Numbered from the stretch's first letter, positions 15,646 to 25,460 are shown. The stretch: 64,000 bases of DNA from Labrenzia sp. 011 (GCF_003075075.1 NZ_QCYM01000001.1:248001-312000); one strand, 5' to 3'. The notes: a model not told the origin generated them from the sequence alone. Program-made: numbers and translations.

Positions 15646-18057
15646 TTACACCCTGGAGGCTGCGGATTCCGGTTTCAGATAGGGATGGCCCGAGCTGCTT
15701 TTCTGCAGGTCCAGCCAGGGCATCAGGTCCTCGAGCCGCAACCCGCCGGTGAAATACCAGCCCTGCAGGCCATTTGCGCCCAGACGTGTTGCGAATGCGG
15801 CCTGATCCTCCGTTTCGATGCCTTCCGCGACGGTCTTGCATCCCAGTTTCGTCGCCATGTCGATGGTGGATGCGAGAATTGTGCGGATCCGCGGATCCAC
15901 GCTTGCCCCTGCGATCAGCGAGTAATCGAGTTTCAGGTAACCGACCGGCAGGCCGGCCAGACGGGTGAGGTTCGAGTAGCCTGTGCCGAAATCGTCGATC
16001 GACACCTTGTATCCGAGTTCGTTTAGGCGCTTGAAGGTCGAAAGCGCTCCCTGTTCCGAAGTGAACATGGCATCTTCCGTCACCTCGATCTCCAGCTGCC
16101 CGCTCTCGAAACCCACCCTGGAGCGGATCGCTTCGAGCGTATCGACGAAGTCGGGGGAAATGAAATGATGAGAGCCGATGTTGACGGACATCCAGAGATC
16201 ATGCCCCTGTGCCACGAGCCGTGCATGGTCGCTCATCGCCTGTCCGATGACCCATTCGCCCAGCCGGTTCATCGCATGGGAAGCCCCAAGCTGGGGAATC
16301 CAGTAATCGGGGAGAAGGCAACCGAATTCCGGATGGTTCCAGCGAAGGAGCGCCTCGACATTGACCACCTTGCGACGCGCCGTGCAGATCCGCGGCTGAT
16401 AAACCAGGTACAGCCGGCCGTTTTCGATCGCTGAAATGACGTCCCGCCGGATTTCCGCCGCCGACTGCCTGTCGGTCGACGGTGAATAGATATGCGTCCG
16501 GTTCTTGCCGGCGCGCTTGGCATGGTACATGGCGATGTCCGCACGTTTCGACACCTCTTCCAGCTGCCGGCCATGCTGCGGAAACCGGGCGCAGCCGACA
16601 CTGGCCGATGGCGAAATGCCGAGGTCGGCGTCGGGTGCCGAAAGGGCGGCAAGAATGGCGTCCAGAAAGACCTGGATTTTTTGCTCGGACACGAGCCCCT
16701 GGATCAGCATGATAAATTCGTCACCACCGACCCGGGCAACCAGGGGAGGCGCAAACTGACTGCCTGGTGCCGCGTCATCCAGCTGCACCCCGTCGGCCAC
16801 TTTCAGGAGCCTTCGTGCGCAGGCCTTCAGATGCAGGTCACCGGCATGATGTCCATGCAGATCATTGACCTCCTTGAAGTTGTCCAGATCGATCAGCACG
16901 ACGATCCCGCCACGCTCCGGATCCTGGGCCTCCTTCAGGATGGGATCGGCAACGGACTGAAGGTGGTCGCGGTTCGGCAGCCCGGTGACATGATCGCTGT
17001 AGGCAAGCCTTTCAATCTGTTCACCAGCAGACGTCATGCGGTCAACCATTGCATTGTAGCCGTCGCAGAAGTCGGCGATCTCCGTAAAGCGGATCATGCG
17101 GCTGCCTGTTTCGACCGGGGTCAGCTTCTGGTCCCGGGCACTGGTGTGGGTCGCCCGCGCCAGATCCTCGAGGGGTCTCGACAGGGATCGTGCCAGGACC
17201 ATTCCGATTGCAATCGTCGCCAGAGCGGCGCCCGTGATGATGAGCAGAAGAGACGACTGGTTCTTCGCGATCTTTTCGTAGATTTCAGAGACCGGCTGGG
17301 CCACCATCACACCCCATCCGGGACCGGCTACCGAGGTGAAACCTGCGATCATCTCCCTGTTGATGGCAGGAGAGTAGAATTCCTCGATGCCGGTTTCTCC
17401 GTTCATCATGCGTCTGACGGTCGGAATCTCCGCGATGTTCATCCGGGTTTCGACCCATTCCTGCCTGGGGTGGGCGATCACTGTGCCCGAGCTGTCGACG
17501 ATGACCGTATGGCCATTCTCGCCGAAAATGATGTTTTTGCTGAGGTTCTTGAAATAGTTCGGCGAGATTTCGCCGATTGCATAGTGGTGCTCCAGCTCCC
17601 GCACCAGGAAAAGGCAGATCCGATTGTCCGTCGATGCCGTGACATTTGTGAAAACCGGGCTGTCCCGCCGGGCGATCTTTTTCAGATCGGCAAACAGTGC
17701 TGGCGGTATCTGGACAAGGGCCTTGGTGCCGGGTGTCCAGACGCCGCCGTCAATCCTGCCATCGGACTTGTCGACGATGGAAACGCAGCACATGTCGAAC
17801 TGGGTCAGAAGGCCGGACAGTTCCCCGGGGCTTCTGCCCTGGACCAGGCTCGAACTCACTGTCTCGAAAGCGGTGACGATGTTGCGCTGGTAGCGATCGA
17901 GCGCGAAGCCCGTCTCGCGGGCTAGAAGCAGGTGCCTGTCCTTGACCTCGGCAAATTCCCGCGAGACCGCGTCGCGATAGGACCAGATGCTGAATATGAG
18001 GGTCGGCAGCAAGGTCGCAATGAGCAAAAAGAAGACAAGATAACTACGGATCTTCAA
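15646..18057 (-). CDS. Cache-HAMP-GGDEF-EAL signalling protein
   Basis: An 803-residue inner-membrane c-di-GMP enzyme. TM1 spans about 6-27, a periplasmic Cache-like sensor 35-255, TM2 269-291, and HAMP 290-345. The GGDEF domain follows (GGDEF at 444-448), then the EAL domain (E568-A-L, IEVTED, SIDDFGTGYSNL, K709 in LKLD, AEGIET). The GGDEF motif is intact but there is no RxxD inhibitory site five residues before it. The EAL metal and base residues are kept, so both synthesis and hydrolysis are possible. I place the start at a TTG at 18057 because GAGAGGA lies 7 bases upstream; a further TTG at 18108 has no such site, and the first in-frame ATG lies well inside the protein. Confidence 0.9.
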   Translation of the reverse strand: MKIRSYLVFFLLIATLLPTLIFSIWSYRDAVSREFAEVKDRHLLLARETGFALDRYQRNIVTAFETVSSSLVQGRSPGELSGLLTQFDMCCVSIVDKSDGRIDGGVWTPGTKALVQIPPALFADLKKIARRDSPVFTNVTASTDNRICLFLVRELEHHYAIGEISPNYFKNLSKNIIFGENGHTVIVDSSGTVIAHPRQEWVETRMNIAEIPTVRRMMNGETGIEEFYSPAINREMIAGFTSVAGPGWGVMVAQPVSEIYEKIAKNQSSLLLIITGAALATIAIGMVLARSLSRPLEDLARATHTSARDQKLTPVETGSRMIRFTEIADFCDGYNAMVDRMTSAGEQIERLAYSDHVTGLPNRDHLQSVADPILKEAQDPERGGIVVLIDLDNFKEVNDLHGHHAGDLHLKACARRLLKVADGVQLDDAAPGSQFAPPLVARVGGDEFIMLIQGLVSEQKIQVFLDAILAALSAPDADLGISPSASVGCARFPQHGRQLEEVSKRADIAMYHAKRAGKNRTHIYSPSTDRQSAAEIRRDVISAIENGRLYLVYQPRICTARRKVVNVEALLRWNHPEFGCLLPDYWIPQLGASHAMNRLGEWVIGQAMSDHARLVAQGHDLWMSVNIGSHHFISPDFVDTLEAIRSRVGFESGQLEIEVTEDAMFTSEQGALSTFKRLNELGYKVSIDDFGTGYSNLTRLAGLPVGYLKLDYSLIAGASVDPRIRTILASTIDMATKLGCKTVAEGIETEDQAAFATRLGANGLQGWYFTGGLRLEDLMPWLDLQKSSSGHPYLKPESAASRV

Positions 18058-18295
18058 TCTGATATCCTCTCGCCGACCATCCCGGATACAGAAGTTGCCA
18101 TCTTGCAATTTCAGGCGGTGTGTTTTCTAGTTTACATGGCGGTCATGCCGGCGCCAGATGCGGCAAGTCCTTGAAGTCGTTTCGTGAGAGCCTAGCAAAA
18201 ACACCCGAATGATGACATCGCAAAACTTCGAACGGTCATTTGCCGGGGGAACCCGGTCGGCAGCCGCCAGGTCTGAACAGAGGTGACGTGAACAA

Positions 18296-19000
18296 ATGAA
18301 ACTCACATGGTACGGCCATTCCGCCTTCAAGATCGAGATCGAGGGCGCGTCCATCCTGATGGATCCGTTCCTGACGGGAAACCCGTCGTTTCCGGACAGC
18401 CTGAGCGTCGATCGAGTGGCGGACGGGGTGACACATGTCATCCTGACCCACGGACACGATGATCACATTGGCGATTCCATCGATATCCTGAAGAAAACCG
18501 GCGCACAGCTGACTGCGAATTTCGAGATCTGCATGTGGGCGAGCCGTCAGGGCATCGAGAATTTCAGTCCCATGAACACCGGCGGCAAGGTGGATGCGGG
18601 ACCTTTCAGGGTCGCGCTGACGCGGGCGGATCATTCTTCCTCCATGCAGACCGACGGGGAGGCGATCTACCTGGGCAATCCGCATGGCGTGATTGTCGAG
18701 GCGCCCGGCGAGAAGGTGCTCTATCATATGGGAGACACCGACATCTTTTCCGACATGGCCCTGATCAACGAGATCTACCGGCCGCGGATCGGCCTGGTTC
18801 CCATCGGAGACCGGTTCACCATGGGGGCCGCAACGGCGGCAATGGCCTGCAGCCGGTATTTCGACTTCGAGGCGATCCTGCCCTGCCATTTCGGCACCTT
18901 TCCGGTTCTCGACCAGACGTCGGACGCATTTGTCCGGGCGCTTGGCGAGGCTTCCGGCACGGTGAAGACGATTGCCCCCGGAGACAGTATCGACGTATGA
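18296..19000 (+). CDS. UPF0173 metal-dependent hydrolase
   Basis: A 234-residue metallo-beta-lactamase-fold protein of the UPF0173 family. The metal motif ILTHGHDDHIGDS is intact, and further ligands lie in LTRADHSSS, MGDTDIFSD and LPCHFGTFP. Natural substrates of the family are not known. A GAGGTGA ribosome site precedes the ATG. The gene is divergent from the Cache-GGDEF-EAL gene and is followed by the cupin gene. Confidence 0.92.
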   Translation: MKLTWYGHSAFKIEIEGASILMDPFLTGNPSFPDSLSVDRVADGVTHVILTHGHDDHIGDSIDILKKTGAQLTANFEICMWASRQGIENFSPMNTGGKVDAGPFRVALTRADHSSSMQTDGEAIYLGNPHGVIVEAPGEKVLYHMGDTDIFSDMALINEIYRPRIGLVPIGDRFTMGAATAAMACSRYFDFEAILPCHFGTFPVLDQTSDAFVRALGEASGTVKTIAPGDSIDV

Positions 19001-19062
19001 GAGTGGACCGCCCGGAAGGCTTGCGGGCTTTCCGGGCACAAGCCAATTCGGAAGAGACCATC

Positions 19063-19611
19063 ATGTCCTGGACCAGATTACCCATCTGCCTTGGTTTTGC
19101 ACTGCTGCTTGCGGGGGCATCCGCGACGGCGGCCGACAAGTCGATCACGCCCGACGGCAAGCCGGCTCCCTCCCAGCCTTCGGCCAAACCCGGTTCCAGG
19201 GCGGCACGCGATGCGGAGGCGGCGGCGAAGACCCCTTACGACAAGACGGAGGACGTGTTCTCCGGCAACGAGACCATTGCCGGAGAAAAGATCGCCTTTC
19301 CGCAGAACGATCCCTCCGTCAAGGCGATGATCGTCACGATGGAGCCGGGCGAAGTCACCCAATGGCACCAGCATCACGCGCCTCTTTTCGCCTATGTGCT
19401 GGAAGGCGAGGTCACCGTGACCTACGAGGCGATCGGCAAGAAGGTCTACCGGGAAGGCGAAGGCATTCTGGATGCCATGGATGTGACCCACCGGGGAGAA
19501 AACACGGGGACGGTGCCCGCGCGCATTCTCACCGTTTTCCTGCTCGGTGACGGAGGCAAACCGGTGGTTCTGGAAGATGCGCCGGGTACGGATAAAGCCA
19601 AGGTGGAATAA
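19063..19611 (+). CDS. Secreted cupin-domain protein
   Basis: A 182-residue protein with a Sec signal peptide (MSWTRLPICLGFALLLAGAS) and one cupin domain. The cupin metal motifs are visible as WHQHHAPLFAYVLEGE and THRGENTGTVPAR. Between signal and cupin lies a Pro/Ser/Ala-rich linker. I chose the ATG at 19063 because the signal peptide begins there and GGAAGAG precedes it; an earlier ATG at 18997 overlaps the previous stop as ATGA and would mask the signal. Possibly co-transcribed with the UPF0173 gene. Function unknown. Confidence 0.85.
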   Translation: MSWTRLPICLGFALLLAGASATAADKSITPDGKPAPSQPSAKPGSRAARDAEAAAKTPYDKTEDVFSGNETIAGEKIAFPQNDPSVKAMIVTMEPGEVTQWHQHHAPLFAYVLEGEVTVTYEAIGKKVYREGEGILDAMDVTHRGENTGTVPARILTVFLLGDGGKPVVLEDAPGTDKAKVE

Positions 19612-19845
19612 GCACTTCCGGCCAGAAATGGTGCCGTGTGAATGCGTGGTGCCCGTATTGATTGTGGGCAAGAGGGTAGGAAACACTGTCCTTCGTGACG
19701 TCGGGAACTGGCCAAAAATATATGAAATTCCTTGTTCTCATGAAAAACTGACTTAAGGTTATATTACGGTCGCCAGAAAGGGGCTTCGATCCCGGTCTCA
19801 ATCCTGAGTGGTGTCTGTATGTGACCATAAAGTTGGGAGGTTTTC

Positions 19846-21453
19846 ATGAGCCATTTTCTGCTTCCGCCACGTTTGAGCGCGGCGGTCCTGGGGCTGGTGG
19901 CGGCATTTGCCACTGCCACTGTCCCTGGCACGGCATCCGCGCAAGATACCGAAAAGCCGAATATCCTGGTGATCTGGGGCGATGATATCGGTACCTGGAA
20001 TATCAGCCACAACAACCGTGGCATGATGGGCTACAGGACACCCAACATTGATCGCATTGCCGATGAAGGTGTCGCCTTCACCGATTACTATGCCCAGCAG
20101 AGCTGCACGGCGGGCCGGGCAGCCTTTATCGGCGGCAATGTGCCGGTGCGCACCGGCATGACCAAGGTCGGTCTGCCCGGTGCCGAGCAGGGCTGGCAGG
20201 AAACCGATGTCACCATGGCGGCAGTTCTGAAGTCTCAGGGATATGCCACGGGTCAGTTCGGCAAGAACCATCAGGGCGACCTTGATGAACATCTGCCGAC
20301 CAATCACGGTTTCGACGAGTTCTTCGGCAACCTCTATCATCTCAATGCGGAGGAAGAACCGGAAAACAGGGACTATCCCGGCGACATGGTGCTTGCCAAC
20401 GGCAAGACGTTCAAGGAGCAGTTCGGACCGCGCGGCGTGCTGCACACCTGGGCGAACGAGGACGGAACGCAGCGGATCGAGGATACGGGCGCGCTCACAA
20501 AGAAACGCATGGAAACCGTGGACGACGAGTCCGTCGCCGAGGCCAAGCGCTTCATTCGTGAGGCCGTTGAGGAGGGGACGCCCTTTTTCGTGTGGTGGAA
20601 TGGCACCCGCATGCATTTCCGCACCCATGTGAAGGAAGAGCACGTCGGCATCTCCGGTCCGAGCGGCGACAATTATCACGACGGCATGATCGAACATGAC
20701 ATGCATGTCGGCGAGCTGCTGGATCTGCTCGACGAACTCGGCATCGCCGATAATACGCTCGTGATGTACTCCACCGACAACGGGCCGCATTACAATACCT
20801 GGCCGGATGCCGGCACAACGCCGTTTCGCAGCGAGAAGAATTCCAACTGGGAAGGCGCCTACCGCGTTCCGGCCTTCGTTCGCTGGCCGGGCGTGTTTCA
20901 GTCCGGCGTGACCTTGAACGGCATCGTCGCCCATGAGGACTGGCTGCCGACCTTTGCCGCCGCTGCCGGTGCGCCTGATATCAAGGAGGAACTGAAAGAC
21001 GGCGTCGAGCTGATTGGCAGGACCTACAGGAACTACATCGACGGCTACGACATGAGCGCCTATCTGAAGGGCGAAGCGGAAGACTCTCCCCGTCATGAAT
21101 TCTGGTATGTCAACGACGATGGGCAGATCGTTGCGGCCCGTTACGACGACTGGAAAGTGGTGTTCCTGGAAAATCGCGGCCAGGCGTTCGGTGTCTGGCA
21201 GGAACCTTTCACCGAGTTGCGTGTCCCGGCCATATTCAACTTGCGCCGCGATCCCTTCGAAAAGGCCCAGCATAACGCCAACACCTATTTCGACTGGTTG
21301 CTGGACAGGGTCTTCGTGATTGTCCCGATCCAGGCACTGGCGTCCCAGTTCCTGCAAACCATGCAGGAATATCCGCCGAGCCAGTCACCCGGTTCCTTCA
21401 ACCTGTCGGCGATCGAAGAGAAACTGAGATCCGGAATGGCCGGGAGCAACTGA
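19846..21453 (+). CDS. Secreted type I sulfatase (arylsulfatase)
   Basis: A 535-residue sulfatase with a Sec-type signal peptide ending around the ASA site before QDTEK. The metal-binding aspartates are in VIWGDDIG (D46, D47). The formylglycine site is SCTAGRAAF, with the Cys to be modified at 87 and the conserved Arg at 91. The STDNGP motif supplies a further ligand pair. It has no twin-arginine motif. The substrate is unknown; an aromatic or carbohydrate sulfate ester is possible. It starts after a GGGAGG site and leads a plus-strand cassette whose third gene encodes the maturation enzyme. Confidence 0.95.
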   Translation: MSHFLLPPRLSAAVLGLVAAFATATVPGTASAQDTEKPNILVIWGDDIGTWNISHNNRGMMGYRTPNIDRIADEGVAFTDYYAQQSCTAGRAAFIGGNVPVRTGMTKVGLPGAEQGWQETDVTMAAVLKSQGYATGQFGKNHQGDLDEHLPTNHGFDEFFGNLYHLNAEEEPENRDYPGDMVLANGKTFKEQFGPRGVLHTWANEDGTQRIEDTGALTKKRMETVDDESVAEAKRFIREAVEEGTPFFVWWNGTRMHFRTHVKEEHVGISGPSGDNYHDGMIEHDMHVGELLDLLDELGIADNTLVMYSTDNGPHYNTWPDAGTTPFRSEKNSNWEGAYRVPAFVRWPGVFQSGVTLNGIVAHEDWLPTFAAAAGAPDIKEELKDGVELIGRTYRNYIDGYDMSAYLKGEAEDSPRHEFWYVNDDGQIVAARYDDWKVVFLENRGQAFGVWQEPFTELRVPAIFNLRRDPFEKAQHNANTYFDWLLDRVFVIVPIQALASQFLQTMQEYPPSQSPGSFNLSAIEEKLRSGMAGSN

Positions 21454-21535
21454 TCCGGCAAGGGGCAATCGATACCGGAGGCGTCTGGTCATGGGCCTTG
21501 ACTGCCTCCGGTTCACATCCGGGTGGAGGGAAATG

Positions 21536-22537
21536 ATGTTCAGATTATTCACGGTGGCGGCCGCCATTCTGATGACGACCGCGGCAGGGAAGGTGCTGGC
21601 AGACCCGTTGCCGTCCTGGAAACCCGGAGACTCCAAATCGGCCATTGTCGAATTCGTGGAAACAGTGGCCACACCGGGAGGGGACGGCTACGTCGATCCG
21701 TCGGAGCGAATTGCGGTTTTCGACAATGACGGCACCTTGTGGTCGGAGCAGCCTGCCTATTTTCAGATTTTCTATACGCTCGACAAAGTGAAGGAACTGG
21801 CGAAAGCCGATCCCTCCCTGGTGGAAAACAGTGCCGCCGTGAAGGCAGCTGTGGACGGCAATCTGGAAGCGCTGATGGCAGATGACCACAAGGGTCTTCT
21901 GGAGGTTCTCGCCATGTCCCATTCCGGCATGACGACGGATATGTTCAAATCGTCCGTCGCTGACTGGCTGGAAACCGCCCGGCACCCGGAAACAGGCGTA
22001 CGCTACGATCAAATGATCTATCAACCGATGCTTGAGCTTCTCTCCTATCTCCGCGAGAACGGCTTCAAGACCTATATCGTCTCCGGCGGAGGGATCGATT
22101 TCATCCGGGTTTTTTCGCAAAAGGCCTATGGTATTCCGCCGGAACAGGTTGTCGGGTCCAGTATAAAGGCGGAATTTCAGCTGGATGGTGCTGCCGCTAA
22201 TACGTTGAAACTGCCGGAGCTGTTTTTCTTTGACGACAAGGCGGCCAAGCCGGTTGCCATCAATCACCACATCGGCAGGCGTCCGGTTTTTGCCGCTGGA
22301 AACTCCGACGGGGACCTCCAGATGCTGCAATATGCGACTTACCGCGAAGAAGACGAAGGTTTTGCCCTGATCGTGCATCACACGGACGCGGACCGGGAGT
22401 GGGCCTATGACCGCGAGTCCGATATCGGCCGGTTGGACAAGGCGCTTGACGAGGCCGGAGAGCATGGCTGGACCGTTGTCGACATGAAGGAAGACTGGCG
22501 CACGGTGTTCCCCTTCGAACTTGCAGATGGCAGGTAA
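21536..22537 (+). CDS. Secreted HAD-family phosphatase
   Basis: A 333-residue HAD-superfamily protein with an N-terminal signal peptide (MFRLFTVAAAILMTTAAG). Motif I is AVFDNDGTLW with both aspartates; later motifs are YIVSGGG, FDDKAAKP and AGNSDGDLQML. The class resembles phosphoserine-phosphatase-like HAD enzymes, but secretion points to an exported acid phosphatase. GGAGGG lies 5 bases before the ATG at 21536; an ATG at 21533 is adjacent. It is placed between the sulfatase and the formylglycine enzyme with short spacing, so the three are probably one operon. Confidence 0.9.
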   Translation: MFRLFTVAAAILMTTAAGKVLADPLPSWKPGDSKSAIVEFVETVATPGGDGYVDPSERIAVFDNDGTLWSEQPAYFQIFYTLDKVKELAKADPSLVENSAAVKAAVDGNLEALMADDHKGLLEVLAMSHSGMTTDMFKSSVADWLETARHPETGVRYDQMIYQPMLELLSYLRENGFKTYIVSGGGIDFIRVFSQKAYGIPPEQVVGSSIKAEFQLDGAAANTLKLPELFFFDDKAAKPVAINHHIGRRPVFAAGNSDGDLQMLQYATYREEDEGFALIVHHTDADREWAYDRESDIGRLDKALDEAGEHGWTVVDMKEDWRTVFPFELADGR

Positions 22538-22541
22538 CGGG

Positions 22542-23513
22542 ATGCCGTCTTCATCCGCACTTGTTCTGGTGCTCGCAGGGATCGGCTTTTGCGCGTCCTC
22601 CGCCCTTGCCGATGGTGATTTCGTGCGGATCGAAGGCGGCACGTTCCTGATGGGCTCGCAAAGCCACTATCGGGAAGAGCGCTTTGAGCATGAGGTTACC
22701 GTTGCGCCGTTTCTGATCAGGACGACGGAGGTTACCAATGCCGATTTCGCGGCATTCGTGAAAGCGACGGGCTATGTGACGACGGCCGAGAAGGATCTGG
22801 ACCCCGAGGAGCATCCGGCCTTTTCCGGAGATCTGCTCAAGGCCGGATCGATGGTTTTCGCCCAGCCGTTGCAGCAGGTTGATCTGAACGATTTCCGTCA
22901 CTGGTGGCGGTATGTTCCCGGCGCGGACTGGCGTCATCCGCAAGGTCCGGAAAGTTCCATCGACGGCCTGGAAGACCATCCCGTCGTTCAGGTGTCCCCC
23001 GATGATGCCAGGGCCTATGCGCGCTGGGCCGGCGGACGTCTGCCGACCGAGGCCGAATGGGAATTCGCCGCCCGTGGCGGTCTCGACGGGGCCGACTACA
23101 CCTGGGGCGAGACCTACGATCCTTCACAGGGCTGGAAGGCAAATACCTGGCAGGGCGTTTTTCCGTCGATCGATACCGCCGAAGACGGCTATCACGGTTC
23201 GGCCCCTGCGGGGTCTTTCGAGCCGAACGGATACGGCCTCTACGACATGGCCGGAAATGTCTGGGAGCATGTCGCCGACTGGTGGGTGCCCGGTCACCCG
23301 AACAAGGCCGCGACGGATCCGTCGGGGCCGCCTGTCGAACTTGCCGCGCAATTCGCCCATGAAGCCGTGGGGCCAATGCATGTGGTCAAGGGGGGATCCT
23401 GGCTCTGTGCCCCGTCCTATTGTCTGCGCTATCGCCCGTCCGCCCGCCAGCATGCCGAACGCAGTCTCGGCTCCAACCACATCGGTTTCCGGATCGTGCA
23501 GGATGTGGAATAG
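22542..23513 (+). CDS. Secreted formylglycine-generating enzyme (FGE/SUMF1)
   Basis: A 323-residue FGE-sulfatase domain protein that oxidises the sulfatase active-site Cys to formylglycine. The catalytic, copper-binding pair is present as GGSWLCAPSYC (C289 and C294, the CxxxxC spacing of true FGE), followed by LRYRPSARQ and NHIGFRIV. Other FGE signatures are RLPTEAEWEFAARGG and YDMAGNVWEH. The N-terminus is a signal peptide (MPSSSALVLVLAGIGFC). I chose the ATG at 22542, four bases after the previous stop; TTG 22521 and ATG 22527 are less suited to a signal peptide. Confidence 0.93.
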   Translation: MPSSSALVLVLAGIGFCASSALADGDFVRIEGGTFLMGSQSHYREERFEHEVTVAPFLIRTTEVTNADFAAFVKATGYVTTAEKDLDPEEHPAFSGDLLKAGSMVFAQPLQQVDLNDFRHWWRYVPGADWRHPQGPESSIDGLEDHPVVQVSPDDARAYARWAGGRLPTEAEWEFAARGGLDGADYTWGETYDPSQGWKANTWQGVFPSIDTAEDGYHGSAPAGSFEPNGYGLYDMAGNVWEHVADWWVPGHPNKAATDPSGPPVELAAQFAHEAVGPMHVVKGGSWLCAPSYCLRYRPSARQHAERSLGSNHIGFRIVQDVE

Positions 23514-23638
23514 GGCAGCGCCGGACGGTCCCGTGCCACATATGCGCCTACGCGCAGGCAACGACCTGACGGGTCCATTTCCCGTCACTCGGCCGGGGGA
23601 GCGGAAAACCGGGGTCCTTTCCCGATTGCCGCTGCCGA

Positions 23639-24835
23639 TTACAGCCTGTTGAGCAATGCGGGGGTCGGCCAGGCATCCGCGGGCATGCCGAGCTTCTGCT
23701 GCACCTGCTGAACGGCCGCGCGGGTTCCCGATCCCAGAATGCCGTCGATCTTGCCGACATCGTACCCCATGCTCTTGAGCCTGGTCTGAAGCTGTTTCAT
23801 CTGGGCGTCGTTCAGGCCCGGCTCCGGATTTCCCGCATTGTAGACCGGCGCCCCGGCCAGCCGGGTGGCGAAATAGGCGGCGGTGGTCGTGTAGATGAAC
23901 GACTGGTTCCATTCCAGGTAGATATTGTAATTCGGATAGGCGAGGAAGGCCGGACCCTTGCGTCCCTGCGGCAGCAGCAGGGAGGCCGGCAGGTTGGGGG
24001 AAATCTTGCCCCAGCGCGACTTCACCCCGAGGGATGCCCATTGCGCGCCGGTTCTGGTCTTGCCCAGCCCGGTCGCCGCCCAGTCCAGGTTCTGCGGCAC
24101 GGTCACTTCCTGGAGCCAGGGTTCGCCCCGGCGCCAGCCCAGATGATGAATGAAGGCACCGGCGGTCAGGATCGCGTCGGCGGCGCTTTCCTTCAGCTTG
24201 ACATGACCGTCGCCGTCGCCGTCCTTGCCGAACTTGATGATGTCCTCGGGCAGCATCTGCACCATGCCGATCTCACCGGCCCAGGCACCGGTGGTGCGCT
24301 GCGGATCGAGATCACCATGCTGGACCATTTCGATGGCCGCGATGAGCTGCGGTCGGAAGAGGTGCGGGCGGCGGCAGTCATGGGCGAGTGTCGCCAGCGC
24401 ATTGACCGTGTTGAAGTCTCCCTGAACCGCGCCGAAGTCGGTCTCAAGCGCCCAGAAGGCGGTAATGACGGGCGCGGGCACACCGTATTCCCGCTCGGTG
24501 CGCTGGAAGATGCCGGCGTATTTCTTCATGTTCGCGGCGCCGTTTTTCATGCGGTAGCCGGAAATGACCCGTTTGGAAAAGTCCAGGAAGGTCAGCTTGA
24601 AGACGCCCTGTGCCCGGTCGCGCGAAAGCACCTTCCGGTCGATCTGCGCTCCTGCCAGCGTTTTGTCGGCAGCCCGTGCGGAAAGGCCCTTGGCAACGGC
24701 TTCCTGTTTCACGCCCGCCAGAAACTGGCGGAAATCGCCGCCGCATTGCTGGGCAAGGGCAGGGGAACCGGCAAGGAAAAGACCGGTGAGAGCGGCAGCG
24801 GCAAGCCGGGGGGAAAAAAGCGCGCGGCGGGTCAT
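23639..24835 (-). CDS. Lytic murein transglycosylase, MltB type
   Basis: A 398-residue periplasmic enzyme cleaving the glycan strand of peptidoglycan. It has a signal peptide (MTRRALFSPRLAAAALTGLF), the SLT_2/MltB catalytic domain with Glu in ITAFWALETDFG, and the GEIGMVQMLPEDI and FGKDGDGDGH motifs. A C-terminal PG_binding_1 domain (about 340-398) contains MKQLQTRLKSMGYDVGKIDG. The start is at 24835, where AGGA lies 6 bases upstream; an ATG at 24853 is also in frame. It is convergent with the sulfatase cassette. Confidence 0.93.
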   Translation of the reverse strand: MTRRALFSPRLAAAALTGLFLAGSPALAQQCGGDFRQFLAGVKQEAVAKGLSARAADKTLAGAQIDRKVLSRDRAQGVFKLTFLDFSKRVISGYRMKNGAANMKKYAGIFQRTEREYGVPAPVITAFWALETDFGAVQGDFNTVNALATLAHDCRRPHLFRPQLIAAIEMVQHGDLDPQRTTGAWAGEIGMVQMLPEDIIKFGKDGDGDGHVKLKESAADAILTAGAFIHHLGWRRGEPWLQEVTVPQNLDWAATGLGKTRTGAQWASLGVKSRWGKISPNLPASLLLPQGRKGPAFLAYPNYNIYLEWNQSFIYTTTAAYFATRLAGAPVYNAGNPEPGLNDAQMKQLQTRLKSMGYDVGKIDGILGSGTRAAVQQVQQKLGMPADAWPTPALLNRL

Positions 24836-24980
24836 GAAAAGTCCTGTCGTCATTGAGCCTGTGAAAAGGAAATGCCTTTCCTGAAATCGGCCACAGTTGA
24901 CTTCGCTTCGCCCGCAAGGTCAACCGCACTCGGGTCCTGCAGTGGCGTCTTCCACCATGCGATCGCCTTGCGATGTCCGG

Positions 24981-25460
24981 TTACTGGCAGTTTCCGAAAC
25001 CGGAACCGGCGGTGATGCTTCCGTCGGGGGTTTTTCTCAAGGGGGCATCGACGGTGACCGAGGACCTGCAATCGGCGTTCGGGGCGCCCAGGTTCGGCGA
25101 TGGATAGAGCGGGGCTGCATTCACGCCGGAGGTCTGCTGCTGGCACATCTGGTAGGCCGTGTCATAGAGCGCCTGCCAACCGCCGGGCATGGATCCGAGA
25201 TTGTCCATGACACCGAGCGCGGCGCCGGCACGGGCACCGCGATGCGCTCCCGAAGGGCCTCTCCACGCGCCGCCGGCAACGGCTCCGGTCATGCCGCCGT
25301 CCACCGCATCGCCCACGACATCTCCGCTGCCCATGTGGGTGTTGGCATAGTCGGTGGCATAGGTCACGCAATCGGTGCCATCCGCAAGAGAGGGTAAGCA
25401 CGCTGCTCCCTGGGCGAGGAAGGCGATGACGGTCAGGCCGGTGGTTCCGGGGTAGGGCAT
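24981..25460 (-). CDS. Secreted glycine-zipper-like protein
   Basis: A 159-residue hypothetical protein with a signal peptide from the ATG at 25460, behind a GGAGACGG ribosome site. Residues of about 45-90 form a Gly/Ala-rich stretch with regular small residues (GDVVGDAVDGGMTGAVAGG), like a glycine zipper that inserts into or spans a membrane. Cysteines occur at the start of the mature part and near the C-terminus and may form disulfides. I do not recognise the family. It is not closely linked to its neighbours. Confidence 0.7.
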   Translation of the reverse strand: MPYPGTTGLTVIAFLAQGAACLPSLADGTDCVTYATDYANTHMGSGDVVGDAVDGGMTGAVAGGAWRGPSGAHRGARAGAALGVMDNLGSMPGGWQALYDTAYQMCQQQTSGVNAAPLYPSPNLGAPNADCRSSVTVDAPLRKTPDGSITAGSGFGNCQ

